Shown in pieces: positions 24,623 through 32,998 of a stretch of 64,000 nucleotides of DNA; within the stretch, counting starts at the first letter, position 1; each line of letters begins with the position of its first letter. Origin of the DNA: Rubrivirga litoralis. GTDB taxonomy: Bacteria; Bacteroidota; Rhodothermia; Rhodothermales; Rubricoccaceae. The stretch is from contig NZ_JAVRHT010000003.1 of assembly GCF_031846415.1 (NCBI RefSeq), forward strand, positions 1 to 64,000. Reading direction: 5' to 3'. A model generated the notes under the pieces. It was not told the origin of the DNA and made no database searches. It saw nothing but the letters and a program-made list of their open reading frames with translations. Position numbers and translations under genes: made by a program.

Positions 24623-26938
24623 CTACAGGACCGTGATCACGCGGGTCAGAGCCGCCTCGTCGCCCGCGAGGCGCAGGAGGTACGGCGCCGCCGCCAAGCC
24701 CGTCACGTCGAGCTCGACGCTGCGGGTCTGGCCGGCCCCAACTCGGCCCTCGAACGCCGTCGCCACGCGGCGGCCCCGCATGTCGTAGAGGGCGACGGAC
24801 ACGTCTTGATCCACGTCCACGAGGAACACGAGGCGCAGGCGGTCGCGGACGGGGTTCGGGAACGGACCCCGCAGCCGGAACGGGCCGTCCTCGACCAGCT
24901 CTCCCACGCCGAGTTCGGCCGCCGCGGCGAGCGCCCGGTCGCCGCGGACGAAGCCGACCCCGGAGCGCGGGTCGTAGCCCGGCCCCGTCCCCACGTTGAG
25001 AGTCCCTGACGACGCGGCGGACGGCGTGACGTCGGCGGCCGTCTCCTCGAGGAGGCGGTACACGTCGGCCGGGGCGAGCGAGCGCGGCCCGCCGGCGGCC
25101 GCGAGCATGAGGCCCGCGACCGCGGCGACGTTGGGGGCGGCGGCGCTCGTCCCGAAAAAGTTCGGGGCCGTGTCGGCGTCGAGCGATTCGGGGAGGTCGA
25201 ACCCGAAGAACGTGTTGTTGTCGCCGTCCGAGCCCGTGACGTCCGGCTTCATCCGGTTCTGGGGCGTGGCCAGGCGGGTGCCGTCGTCGTCGAAGAGGAT
25301 GAGGCTCCCGCCGAACGACGTGAACGGGTTGAGGACGGCCGGGACGCCCGCCGTTCGGAGGCTCTCGTTGAAGGCGGACGTGTTGAACCACGCCGCCGCG
25401 GCGACACTCAGGGCCGCGGCGGCGTTGTTGTGGGCGACCGACGTAGCGTTCCCGGACTGGCGGTACTCGAACTCGGCTTGGCCGTCGAACTCGATGTACT
25501 TGAAGAAGCGGTCGGCGCCGCTGAACTTCACGACGGCGAGGTAGAGCGTCTGGGAGCTGTCGGTCTCGTTCGCGTACTCGACGATCTCGACCGGCTCGCC
25601 GCTCCCCGTCACTGTAGTGCCGTCGTCGAGCACGACGGGCTCGATGCTGTTGTTGCTCGCGCTCGCGGCGACGATCTCGGCGTCGGGGCGGGCGGCGTCG
25701 ACGAGGTAGACGTCGTAGTCGCTCGTCGCGCCGGCCCGGCCGTCGCTGGCCGAGAACGAGGGCTCGGCGTACTGGAACACGAGCGTGAGGCTCTCGCCCG
25801 GCTCGAGCGTCACGTCCTGGAAGGCGTCGACGCCGGGGCCGGGGTCGAAGTCGTGGAGCGCGCCGTCGAACGGGCCGACCGTCTGGCCGTCGGGGCCGGT
25901 GGACGTGAAGGCGGCCTCGGCCCCCGCGTCGTCGAAGTCGTCGAGGTAGGCGTCGTCGGCCTGGTTGCCGGCCGACGAGACGTACGCCACCCCGCCCGCG
26001 ACGACCTCGGTCACGGCCCGGGCCACGAGGCCGTCCTGAAAGAACGGCTCGGCGAACAGGAGGACGTCGTCGACGACGATGTCGGCGCCGGCGGCGGCGA
26101 GGTCGAGGATGCCGCGGGCGAACGCGGCCTGCCCGAGGAACGCCGTGTGGAACGAGAACGAGAGGCCCGGGGCCACGTCGCGCGCGAGCTGCATCATGGC
26201 CCGGCCCTCGTCGCTCCCGCCTGGGGGACCTTCCCGGAGCACGCACGCCCCGACGGGGCTGCGCGAGCCGGCCCCGGCCGGGCACGCGGCGACGGTGGGG
26301 AGGTCGTTCGTGGCCACGTCGTCGGCCGCCGTCGTCCGGCAGGCGTCGGCGTCCTCGGGCCGGCCGGGCTCGGCGCAGGCGTTGTACGAGTCGGACATCA
26401 CGCCCACGCGGATCCCGCTCCCGTCGACGCCCAGCGCCTGCCGGGCCGCGAGGACCCGGAGCGCGCGGGCGGCCTCGCCGTCGACGGCCCCGACGAACAC
26501 CGGCGAGGCCGCCGGGCGGGCCGCCCCGCCCCGCCCCGCCCGCCGCCCGTGCGTCACACCCCGGACGGCCCGCGCCGAGCGGACGCCGTCGAGCACGGCG
26601 AGCTCGTCCAGGGCCGCCACCGGGATCTTCCCGCTGACGACGGCGCCGTAGGCCGCCCCTCCCTCGAGACCGAGCGCCTCGAGCCGCGTGCGGAGCGCAG
26701 CCCCGTCGCCATCGGCCGCCGCCACGTCGACGACGACGAGGCCGCCCGCGACGATCCCGCCGGGGACCCGAGCCGCTTCGCCCCGGGCGTGGGCAGCGGC
26801 TGCGGCCTGGAGCCCGCCGTCGAGCCGCGCGAGCGGGCCGTACTTGGAGGACGGGGCTTGGGCGGCCGCCGCCCCGCCTAGGCAGGCGAGGCCCACGCAG
26901 ACGAGGAGGGCGGGGAGGAGCCGGGGGGCGCGGCGCAT
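24623..26938 (-). CDS. Secreted S8-family (subtilase-like) protein with sorting domain
   Basis: This 771-residue protein has a signal peptide (to about residue 26), an inhibitor-like prodomain and a subtilisin-type core. The Asp motif is VGVMSDS (Asp183), the oxyanion Asn is in VSSAGNQ and the nucleophile is in FFGTSAAAPN (Ser598). At the usual His motif it reads GGSDEGRAMM, placing Glu244 where the catalytic histidine stands, so the triad is atypical. The last 85 residues (RGPFPNPVRDRLRL, then VALYDMRGRRV, then YLLRLAG) are a Por/T9SS-type C-terminal domain, predicting export and surface attachment by the type IX system. The start at MRRAPRLLPALL gives the signal; the upstream extension is low-complexity. 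Confidence 0.88.
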   Translation of the reverse strand: MRRAPRLLPALLVCVGLACLGGAAAAQAPSSKYGPLARLDGGLQAAAAAHARGEAARVPGGIVAGGLVVVDVAAADGDGAALRTRLEALGLEGGAAYGAVVSGKIPVAALDELAVLDGVRSARAVRGVTHGRRAGRGGAARPAASPVFVGAVDGEAARALRVLAARQALGVDGSGIRVGVMSDSYNACAEPGRPEDADACRTTAADDVATNDLPTVAACPAGAGSRSPVGACVLREGPPGGSDEGRAMMQLARDVAPGLSFSFHTAFLGQAAFARGILDLAAAGADIVVDDVLLFAEPFFQDGLVARAVTEVVAGGVAYVSSAGNQADDAYLDDFDDAGAEAAFTSTGPDGQTVGPFDGALHDFDPGPGVDAFQDVTLEPGESLTLVFQYAEPSFSASDGRAGATSDYDVYLVDAARPDAEIVAASASNNSIEPVVLDDGTTVTGSGEPVEIVEYANETDSSQTLYLAVVKFSGADRFFKYIEFDGQAEFEYRQSGNATSVAHNNAAAALSVAAAAWFNTSAFNESLRTAGVPAVLNPFTSFGGSLILFDDDGTRLATPQNRMKPDVTGSDGDNNTFFGFDLPESLDADTAPNFFGTSAAAPNVAAVAGLMLAAAGGPRSLAPADVYRLLEETAADVTPSAASSGTLNVGTGPGYDPRSGVGFVRGDRALAAAAELGVGELVEDGPFRLRGPFPNPVRDRLRLVFLVDVDQDVSVALYDMRGRRVATAFEGRVGAGQTRSVELDVTGLAAAPYLLRLAGDEAALTRVITVL

Positions 26939-27335
26939 AGCGGGCGGGGCGGGGTGGGGCCGCCAACATAGTCCCGCCGGCGCGACACGCTCGGGCAGCG
27001 GCGGGCGCCCCAGAGCGCCCGCAGGAGGGGAGGGAGAACGGCCTCGGGCGGGCCGAGCCGGCCAGGCACCCCGCACTCCGCACCCTGCTAAAACGTGCTC
27101 TGGCGCCCTGCCGGTCGGACCGACGCCCCACCACACGCGGCCAGGCCGGCGGGGGCGGGGCGGCCCTCGGCGGGCCCCCGTCTGAGACGCGGCCTGTCTC
27201 GGACCCGGCCCGCTCTGGAACAGCAGTCGCCGCCGTCACGCTCGCGCTACAACGGGGCCGCTCAAACGGGCCGCAGAGCCAGTGGCGGATTGGCTTGCAA
27301 CGCCCTGACGTGCCGCCGCTCCCCACCCCGCCCCC
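26939..27335. other. Divergent intergenic region, about 400 bases
   Basis: No gene is visible. It holds the minus-strand promoter core for the subtilase (26963-26970), a hairpin GCGGGCG/CGCCCGC (27001-27021), dispersed boxes and, at its right end, the C-rich leader of the next plus-strand gene. Confidence 0.6.
26963..26970 (-). promoter_or_regulatory. Candidate -7 promoter core TATGTTGG
   Basis: On the minus strand TATGTTGG is followed by CGGCCCCACCCCGCCCC and then the subtilase ATG 25 bases on. This TAnnTT plus C-rich leader arrangement recurs at other genes. Confidence 0.5.
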
Positions 27336-27845
27336 ATGCCCACGCCCAACGTCCCCAAGTCCCCCGCCTACGTCGAGGCCATGATCCGCGAGGCTGTCAC
27401 GCACGTCGAGGCGTGCGTCAAGGCGCCGCTGGCCGACCTCGGCTTTACCGGCCCCGAGGCCGGCCTCGACCTCACCGACGGCCAGCACGACTTCCTGGCC
27501 GGGTACGTCTGGGGCGGGCTCCAGCGCCTGCTCGAGATGGGCGAGCTGTCGTCGGAGGACGACGTCGAGCGGGCGGCGAACCGGCTCTACGCCCGGCTGC
27601 TCGGGCCGTTCGACCGCGAGGCCCGGCCGTGGCACATGTGGATCGTCCGCGAGGCGCTCCACAACCTCCACCGGCCCCACGCCGTGTTAGGCTACTGCGC
27701 CGGGCGGGGCGACGTTCTGGAGCGGATGCGGTCGACCGAGTTCCGGGCCGCGCTCGGCCCGGCGCTCGCCAACCTCACCGGTGGCGAGCCCGGCCTGGGC
27801 GAGACCGACGTCCAGATGGGCGGCCCCAAAGACGGCGGGCGGTAG
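27336..27845 (+). CDS. Hypothetical cytoplasmic protein, 169 residues
   Basis: No family is recognised. The protein is soluble, mostly helical and moderately acidic, with one cysteine near residue 28 and well-spread Trp/His residues (RPWHMWIVREALHNLHRP), which argues for a folded protein rather than a chance frame. It has no signal or membrane segment. The ATG is preceded by CCACCCCGCCCCC, the typical leader here. It lies 61 bases before pabB on the same strand, so it may share its transcript. Confidence 0.68.
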   Translation: MPTPNVPKSPAYVEAMIREAVTHVEACVKAPLADLGFTGPEAGLDLTDGQHDFLAGYVWGGLQRLLEMGELSSEDDVERAANRLYARLLGPFDREARPWHMWIVREALHNLHRPHAVLGYCAGRGDVLERMRSTEFRAALGPALANLTGGEPGLGETDVQMGGPKDGGR

Positions 27846-27906
27846 CGGATCGGCCGGCGCGGGCGCGGGTAGGACCCGGCCTCTCTCTCCCGGAGCCACC
27901 CCGCCC

Positions 27907-29193
27907 GTGCTCGCCGACGCCCTCCGCCAGCCCGGCGCCGTCCTCCTCGACGCCTCGCGCCCCGACGCCGACACGGGCCGCCGGGGCGCGCTCTTGTTTT
28001 CGGCCCCGCGGCGGACGCTCGTCGCCTGGGCGCCGGAGGAGGTCGGCCCGCTCCTCGACGCCTTTGACCGAGCGCTCGCGGACGGCCACCACGTGGCCGG
28101 GGCGCTGGCCTACGAGGCCGGCTACGCGCTGCACCCGAGCGTCGGCGCCGCCCCGCCCGGCGGCGAGCCCGCCACCCCGCTCGGGTGGTTCGGCGTGTAC
28201 GACGCGCCCAAGGCCGTGAGCGGCCCGGCCCTCGACGCGGCTCTCCCCGCGGGCGGGGCGGCGGTCCGCGACCTGGCGTTCGCGTGGAGCCCGGCGGCGT
28301 ACGCCGAGCGCCTGGCGGCCGTCCGCGAGCACATCCGCCGGGGCGACGTGTACCAGGCGAACCTGACGGCCCCGTTCCGCTTTCGCCTGGACGGGGACGC
28401 GGGGGGCGACGCGCTGGGCCTGTTCGTCGCGCTCCGCGCGCGGCAGCCGGTGTCGTACGGCGCGTTCCTCCGCCTGCCCGCCCCGCCCGGCTCCGCCGCC
28501 GCGGGCGGACCGCAAACCGGCGGACCGCAAACCGGCGGGGCGGCCGTCGCGTCGGTCTCGCCCGAGCTGTTTTTTCGGGTCGACCCGCCCCGCCCACAGA
28601 CGTCGGGCGGGGCGGGGCGGACGATCACGGCGCGGCCCATGAAGGGGACGGCCCCGCGCGCGGCGTCGGCCGCCGAGGACCGGGCGCTGGCCGAGGCGCT
28701 CCGCGCGAGCCCGAAGGACCGGGCCGAGAACCTCATGATCGTCGACCTCCTGCGGAACGACCTCGCCCGCGTGTCCGAGCCCGGGAGCGTCCGCGTGCCG
28801 GCCCTGTTCGAGCCCGAGCGCTACGAGACGGTCACGCAGCTGACGTCGACCGTCCGCGCCGCGCTCCGCCCGGACGCCGGGCTGGCCGACGTGCTCCGCG
28901 CGCTGTTCCCCTGCGGTTCGATCACGGGCGCGCCCAAGCTCCGCGCCATGCAGCTCCTCCGCGACCTGGAGGACGGCCCGCGCGGCGTCTACTGTGGGGC
29001 CATCGGCTACGCGGCGCCGGCGGCCGGGGGCGGGCTGGGCAGGGCCGCGTTCAGCGTCCCCATTCGCACGGCCGTCGTGGGCGCCGCTGGAGCGGGCCGC
29101 TACGACGTGGGCAGCGGCGTCGTGTGGGACAGCCGCGCGGACGCCGAGTACGCCGAGTGCCTGCTCAAGGCGCGCGTCCTGACCGACCTGTGA
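27907..29193 (+). CDS. pabB: Aminodeoxychorismate synthase component I
   Basis: This 428-residue chorismate-binding enzyme converts chorismate and ammonia to 4-amino-4-deoxychorismate for folate synthesis. Diagnostic pieces are IRRGDVYQANLTAPF, ITARPMKGTAPR (the lysine-containing PIKGT-type motif), AENLMIVDLLRNDLARV, FPCGSITGAPKLRAM and DVGSGVVWDSRADAEY. The start is a GTG directly after CCACCCCGCCC. A 15-base unit is duplicated in tandem in its middle (GGPQTGGPQT, about residues 200-210), in a loop before the SPELFFRVD strand. pabC overlaps its stop by four bases (GTGA). The glutaminase partner PabA is not in the window. Confidence 0.95.
   Translation: MLADALRQPGAVLLDASRPDADTGRRGALLFSAPRRTLVAWAPEEVGPLLDAFDRALADGHHVAGALAYEAGYALHPSVGAAPPGGEPATPLGWFGVYDAPKAVSGPALDAALPAGGAAVRDLAFAWSPAAYAERLAAVREHIRRGDVYQANLTAPFRFRLDGDAGGDALGLFVALRARQPVSYGAFLRLPAPPGSAAAGGPQTGGPQTGGAAVASVSPELFFRVDPPRPQTSGGAGRTITARPMKGTAPRAASAAEDRALAEALRASPKDRAENLMIVDLLRNDLARVSEPGSVRVPALFEPERYETVTQLTSTVRAALRPDAGLADVLRALFPCGSITGAPKLRAMQLLRDLEDGPRGVYCGAIGYAAPAAGGGLGRAAFSVPIRTAVVGAAGAGRYDVGSGVVWDSRADAEYAECLLKARVLTDL
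28506..28535 (+). repeat. Exact tandem 15-bp duplication, copy set A
   Basis: The unit CGGACCGCAAACCGG is present twice in a row, followed by CGGGGCGG. It encodes GGPQT-GGPQT in pabB. The same tandem pair occurs inverted at 57220-57249 in a glycosyltransferase gene, read in another frame. Confidence 0.95.
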
Positions 29194-29861
29194 CCGCCCC
29201 GCCCCGCCTGACCGAGACGATGCGGGCCGAGGGCGGGGCGGTCGCCCTCCTCGACCTCCACCTCGCGCGCCTCGCGCGGAGCGCCGATGCGCTGAGCTAC
29301 GCGCTCGACGCCGACGCCGTGCGCCGAGCCGTCGAACACGCCGCCGTGTGGGCAGGGCGGGGCGGGGGAGAGGCGGCCCAGATCGTCCGCCTGACGCTCG
29401 GGCGGGGCGGCGACGCCGAGGTCGAGACGCGCCCGCTGGACGGCCGCCCGCTCCGCCTCGCCTGGATCGACCCGGAGCCGCTCGCCGAGGCCGGGACCGC
29501 GCTCTGCCAGCACAAGACGACGGCGCGCGCGCACTACCGCGCCCGCTTCGACCGGGCGCTCGCGCGGGGCGCCGACGAGGCCGTCTTGGTCAACGCCGCC
29601 GGGCTCGTGACGGAGGGCACGCGCACGACCGTCTGGGCCGAGCGGGGCGGCTGGCTCCTCACCCCGCCCCTCGCGGCGGGCGGGCTGGCCGGCGTGTTCC
29701 GCGCGCACGTCCTCGCGACGGACCCGCGCGCCGCCGAGGCGGACCTGACGCCGGACGACCTCCGCAACGCCGACCGTGTCCTCCTCACGAACGCCGCCCG
29801 TGGCTGGATGCCGGTCCGCCTGCTGCCCGCCCCGCCCGGAGACGGCCGCGGGGCGGGGTGA
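29190..29861 (+). CDS. pabC: Aminodeoxychorismate lyase (class IV aminotransferase fold)
   Basis: This 223-residue PLP enzyme should split aminodeoxychorismate into p-aminobenzoate and pyruvate. ALCQHKTTARAHYRARF contains the PLP lysine (HKT), and DEAVLVNAAGLVTEGTRTTVWA and LLTPPLAAGGLAGVFRA are the class IV signature regions. It is shorter than usual at the N-terminus because the pabB overlap leaves little room (GTG start, GTGA overlap). Tight coupling with pabB supports p-aminobenzoate synthesis. Its TGA stop sits at the edge of a GGGCGGGGTGAGG box and begins a short-word repeat arm. Confidence 0.9.
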   Translation: MTAPPRLTETMRAEGGAVALLDLHLARLARSADALSYALDADAVRRAVEHAAVWAGRGGGEAAQIVRLTLGRGGDAEVETRPLDGRPLRLAWIDPEPLAEAGTALCQHKTTARAHYRARFDRALARGADEAVLVNAAGLVTEGTRTTVWAERGGWLLTPPLAAGGLAGVFRAHVLATDPRAAEADLTPDDLRNADRVLLTNAARGWMPVRLLPAPPGDGRGAG

Positions 29862-29926
29862 GGAGAAGAGGAACGGAGGAGGCGAGCACCCGCCTCTTCT
29901 CTTCTTCTCGTCCTCGCCTCTTCTCT
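29860..29926. repeat. Inverted short-word hairpin, locus 4
   Basis: GAGGAGAAGAGGAACGGAGG and following purine words (29860-29886) face CGCCTCTTCTCTTCTTCTCG and CGCCTCTTCTC (29891-29926) across a four-base gap. The arms are imperfect and of unequal length but can fold on each other. It starts within the pabC stop codon. Confidence 0.7.
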
Positions 29927-29997
29927 ACGTCGGGCGGGGCGGCGGACCCTGGGCGGGGCGGTCGGGGTACGCCCGGCCCCTCCCGACCCCCCGCCTT

Positions 29998-30609
29998 ATG
30001 AACGGCCTCCTCGACCTCCTCGCCCAGAACATCGGCGGTCCGCAGATCGACCAGATCGCGCAGCGCATCGGCGCCGACCGCCAGCAGACGCAGACGGCGA
30101 TCGGCGCGGCCCTCCCCGCCCTCCTCACCGGCCTCAACCGGAACACGAACGCGGCGGGCGGGGCGCAGAACCTGGCCCACGCGCTCGAGAACGACCACGA
30201 CGGCTCGCTGCTCGACAACCTCGGCGGGTTCCTCTCGGGCCAGATGTCGGGCCGCCAGGCGAACGGCGGCGGCATCCTCGGCCACGTCCTCGGCGGCGAG
30301 CGGCCGCAGGTCGAGCAGGGCGTGGCGCAGGCGTCGGGGCTCGACATGGGCCAGATCTCGAAGCTCCTCCCGCTGCTCGCCCCGATCGTGATGGCCGCGC
30401 TCGGGCGCCAGAAGCGGCAAGGCGGCCTCGACGGCGGCGCGCTCTCCAGCATGCTCGGGCACGAGGCCACGCGGGCGCGGCAGGCGGCCCCGTCGGGCGT
30501 GCTCGGCGCGCTCTCCGGCTTCCTCGACCGCGACGGCGACGGGAGCATCCAGGACGACATCGCCGGGCAGGTCGGACAGGCCGCCCTCGGCAAGCTGTTC
30601 GGCCGGTAA
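29998..30609 (+). CDS. DUF937 (YidB-like) protein
   Basis: This 203-residue protein fits DUF937. The N-terminus LLDLLAQNIGGPQIDQIAQRIGADRQQTQTAIGAALPALLTGL has the family pattern of paired helices around a Gly-containing turn; it continues with GFLSGQMSG and GHVLGG. Near the C-terminus DRDGDGSIQDD resembles a single calcium-binding loop. No function is established for the family. It follows pabC after a hairpin repeat, so it is probably a separate unit. Confidence 0.88.
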   Translation: MNGLLDLLAQNIGGPQIDQIAQRIGADRQQTQTAIGAALPALLTGLNRNTNAAGGAQNLAHALENDHDGSLLDNLGGFLSGQMSGRQANGGGILGHVLGGERPQVEQGVAQASGLDMGQISKLLPLLAPIVMAALGRQKRQGGLDGGALSSMLGHEATRARQAAPSGVLGALSGFLDRDGDGSIQDDIAGQVGQAALGKLFGR

Positions 30610-30612
30610 GGA

Positions 30613-30832
30613 GCGACCAGCAAAGGATTGGCGAGCGACGGGCGGGGCGGCCGTCCTCACCACCCCGCCCGCGTCGTCCACGCCAGCCGGGGCGGGGTGG
30701 TCCGCCGTTGCGCCACCCCGCCCGCGCCAATCGCCTCCTGGGGCGGGGTGGCCTGGGCGGCGCGTTCCCGCCCCGTCCGTCTCGTCACCCCGCCCCTGTC
30801 CTGCTCGTCGCTCATCACCCGTACCCCTTCGC
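30613..30832. repeat. Inverted short-word arms around G/C boxes, locus 5
   Basis: The left arm (about 30613-30642) carries GAGCGACCAGC and GGCGAGCGACGGG; the right arm (about 30799-30825) carries CTGCTCGTCGCTCATCACCC. At least five G/C boxes in both orientations lie between. Pairing is weaker than at the other loci. Confidence 0.4.
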
Positions 30833-31639
30833 ATGGACCGCTACCGCATCCGCCCCGGCGAGACCCTCCGCCTCGCCGAACGGTCCACCGACGACGACGG
30901 GGGGCTGACGAAGGACGAGGGGAAAGAGCGTCTGAAGGCCAACACCGAGCGGGCGCGGGACCTCCAGGAGCAGCTCTACGCCGAGGGGCAGCAGGCGCTC
31001 CTGTTCGTGTTCCAGGCGATGGACGCCGGCGGCAAGGACTCGACCACGGAGCACGTGTTCGGCCCGCTCAACCCGCAGGGCGTGAACGTGGCCTCGTTCA
31101 AGACGCCGACCGAGCTGGAGCAGCGCCACGACTTCCTGTGGCGCGTCCACGCGCAGGCGCCGCCGCACGGGCTCATCAAGGTGTTCAACCGCTCGCACTA
31201 CGAGGACGTCTTGATCGTCCGCGTCCACGGGTGGGCCGCGCCCGACGTGATCGAGCGCCGCTACGACCACATCCGCCACTTCGAGTCGCTCCTCGCGGAC
31301 GCCCGGACGCGCGTGGTCAAGGTCATGCTCCACATCTCCAAAGACTACCAGCTCGAGCGCTTCCGCCGCCGCCTCGAACGGCCCGACAAGCACTGGAAGT
31401 TCAACCCCGGCGACCTCGACGAGCGGAAGCTCTGGGACGACTACCGCCGCGCCTTCGAGGTCGCCATCGAGCGGACGACGACCGAGGCGGCGCCGTGGTA
31501 CGTGGTCCCGGCCGAGACGCGGTGGTACCGGAACCTCGTGGTCAGCCAGATCCTCGTGGACACGCTGGAGGCCATGGACCCGCAGTACCCCGAGCCCACG
31601 TTCGACCCGGCCGACTACCCGCCGGGCTCGATCGCCTGA
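30833..31639 (+). CDS. ppk2: Polyphosphate kinase 2 family protein
   Basis: This 268-residue protein is a single-domain PPK2, transferring phosphate between polyphosphate and nucleotides. Walker A is MDAGGKDST (about 63-71), the Walker B/lid region holds FNRSHYEDVLIVRVH (about 119-133) and PWYVVPAETRWYRN is the conserved C-terminal stretch. Short PPK2s with this layout use polyphosphate to phosphorylate AMP and/or ADP; which class cannot be decided by eye. The ATG follows a short-word repeat and a CACCCCGCCCC leader. Confidence 0.95.
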   Translation: MDRYRIRPGETLRLAERSTDDDGGLTKDEGKERLKANTERARDLQEQLYAEGQQALLFVFQAMDAGGKDSTTEHVFGPLNPQGVNVASFKTPTELEQRHDFLWRVHAQAPPHGLIKVFNRSHYEDVLIVRVHGWAAPDVIERRYDHIRHFESLLADARTRVVKVMLHISKDYQLERFRRRLERPDKHWKFNPGDLDERKLWDDYRRAFEVAIERTTTEAAPWYVVPAETRWYRNLVVSQILVDTLEAMDPQYPEPTFDPADYPPGSIA

Positions 31640-31708
31640 CCGCCCCGCCCAAGGCTCCGGCCTCGGCATCGAGATCCCTCGTCGCTCCGCGCAGCCAGGG
31701 CGGGGCGG
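31640..31708. terminator. Inverted G/C-box pair between convergent genes
   Basis: CCGCCCCGCCC (31640-31650) starts on the base after the PPK2 stop; its complement GGGCGGGGCGG lies at 31698-31708. The loop is long (47 bases). Terminator function is inferred from position only. Confidence 0.4.
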
Positions 31709-31740
31709 CTCAGGTGGCACACCCACCGTGAGGTCCGGTG

Positions 31741-32223
31741 TCAGCCGAGCACCGTCACGCGGACCGCGTTGGACCCTGCGTTCCCGTACCCCCCGCCACC
31801 GCACGCCGTGTAAGTAGGGACGTTGCCCGTCCCCACGACGTAGACCTCCGAGAGGTCGGCTCCGGCCCGGACCGAGTCGAGGAGGACTTCGGTGTCGATC
31901 ACGAACGTTCCGGCCTCCCCGTCGAGGGGCTGCTCAAACAGCGTGGTCCCCGGGAAAAGACCGAGCCGCTCGTCTACGAGCGCCACCCCGACCCCCGACA
32001 CGTTGCCGACGGCTTCCACGTCGGCCCGGAACCGGAACGGCTCTCCAATCCGGAGGGTGTCCCCTGGAGACGGCGACGTGATCCGGTAGTGGATCTGGGA
32101 AGGGGAGGTGATCCGGTCGTCGACTCCAAGCTCGGTTTCTGGTCCGGAGCGGCATCCTGCGGGCTCGGACGAGTCACAAGCCGTCAGCGAGAGCGTGAGA
32201 GCGACGAGGACGAGCGGGCGCAT
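31741..32223 (-). CDS. Lipoprotein, unknown function
   Basis: This 160-residue protein has a lipoprotein signal (LVLVALTLSLTACDSS, Cys16). Its mature part reads like one beta-sandwich domain (ITSPSPGDTLRIGEPFRFRADV, later AGTFVIDTEVLLD) and ends in a Gly/Tyr loop and VRVTVLG. The opening DTLRIGEPFRF is typical of Ig-like or cohesin-like extracellular domains. Codon use is less box-rich than in neighbours. No partner or family is evident. Confidence 0.7.
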   Translation of the reverse strand: MRPLVLVALTLSLTACDSSEPAGCRSGPETELGVDDRITSPSQIHYRITSPSPGDTLRIGEPFRFRADVEAVGNVSGVGVALVDERLGLFPGTTLFEQPLDGEAGTFVIDTEVLLDSVRAGADLSEVYVVGTGNVPTYTACGGGGYGNAGSNAVRVTVLG

Positions 32224-32327
32224 GGCTGCTGCGGAGAAGTGCGCGGAGAGAGCCGGTCCGCGGGCGCTCAGAGTAACACGCACGCCGCCGACCAACGAGC
32301 CGCCGCTTCTACACCACCGCTCTGCCC

Positions 32328-32349
32328 GGGCGGGGCGGCCGCCCCGCCC
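32328..32349. terminator. Perfect 22-bp G/C-box palindrome at a gene end
   Basis: GGGCGGGGCGG (32328-32338) is joined directly to CCGCCCCGCCC (32339-32349). It abuts the stop codon of the YkvA gene. A terminator or processing site is inferred. Confidence 0.55.
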
Positions 32350-32784
32350 TCAGTACGGCGGGTTGAGCGTGTCCGGGTCGGCCGGCTCGTTCGACAGCTC
32401 CCAGTCCTCAAACCGCGCGAGGTCGTCGCGGATCGCCTTCATCACATAGGCCACGACGACGGCGTCGTCGAGGAAGCCCGTGCCGACGATAAAGTCGGGG
32501 ATCAGGTCGAACGGGGTCACGAAGTAGAGGAGTCCCGCGGCGACGAAGGCGATCGACCGCCACGGGAGCCGCCGGTACTCGCCCCGCGTGATGGCCGAGC
32601 CCAGCCGAATAAGCCGGGGGATGTCGGCGCGGAGCGACCCGATCCGGCTCCGGTTGTCGCGGAGCTGGGCCTGCGACCGGCGGATGAGGGCGCGGAGGCG
32701 GCTGGGGCTGTCGGCGTACTCCTCGGCGTCGGCCTGGACGAGGTGGAGGCCGCGGCGGGCGAGCTGGCGGTCGGACTTGGACAC
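32350..32784 (-). CDS. YkvA/DUF1232 family membrane protein
   Basis: This 144-residue protein carries the DUF1232 signature AAGLLYFVTPFDLIPDFI followed by GTGFLDDAVVVAYVM. The proline-flanked hydrophobic segment is conserved in this family and probably lies in or on the inner membrane. The N-terminal half is a charged helical region. The start is a GTG after CCCGCCCCGCCCGCC. Function is unknown; similar proteins occur as single genes in many bacteria. Confidence 0.9.
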   Translation of the reverse strand: MSKSDRQLARRGLHLVQADAEEYADSPSRLRALIRRSQAQLRDNRSRIGSLRADIPRLIRLGSAITRGEYRRLPWRSIAFVAAGLLYFVTPFDLIPDFIVGTGFLDDAVVVAYVMKAIRDDLARFEDWELSNEPADPDTLNPPY

Positions 32785-32824
32785 GGCGGGCGGGGCGGGG
32801 CGGGGGGGCTGAGCGGGGCGGGGG

Positions 32825-32832
32825 GGAACCTA
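32825..32832 (-). promoter_or_regulatory. Candidate -7 promoter core TAGGTTCC
   Basis: TAGGTTCC on the minus strand precedes the YkvA GTG by about 40 bases and is followed by C-rich boxes, like other sites in the window. Confidence 0.45.
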
Positions 32833-32972
32833 CGCGGTCCGCCCCGCCCGGTTGCCGAGGCAGTCGGGGGGGAACGGACCACCCCGCCCGGCCGTGCCTC
32901 AGGCTGGCGCTCGATTCGCCCCGTCCGCTCCTGGGGCGGGGCGCCCTCGGCCGACCCCGGTGCAGCCGCCTC

Positions 32973-32983
32973 TACGTTTTCAT
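32973..32983 (+). promoter_or_regulatory. Candidate promoter core TACGTTTTCAT
   Basis: Identical to the 11-mer before icmF and located 15 bases before the sugar dehydrogenase start codon. A leader this short would fit a transcript beginning just before the ATG. Confidence 0.5.
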
Positions 32984-32998
32984 CCCACTCCGATCCCG

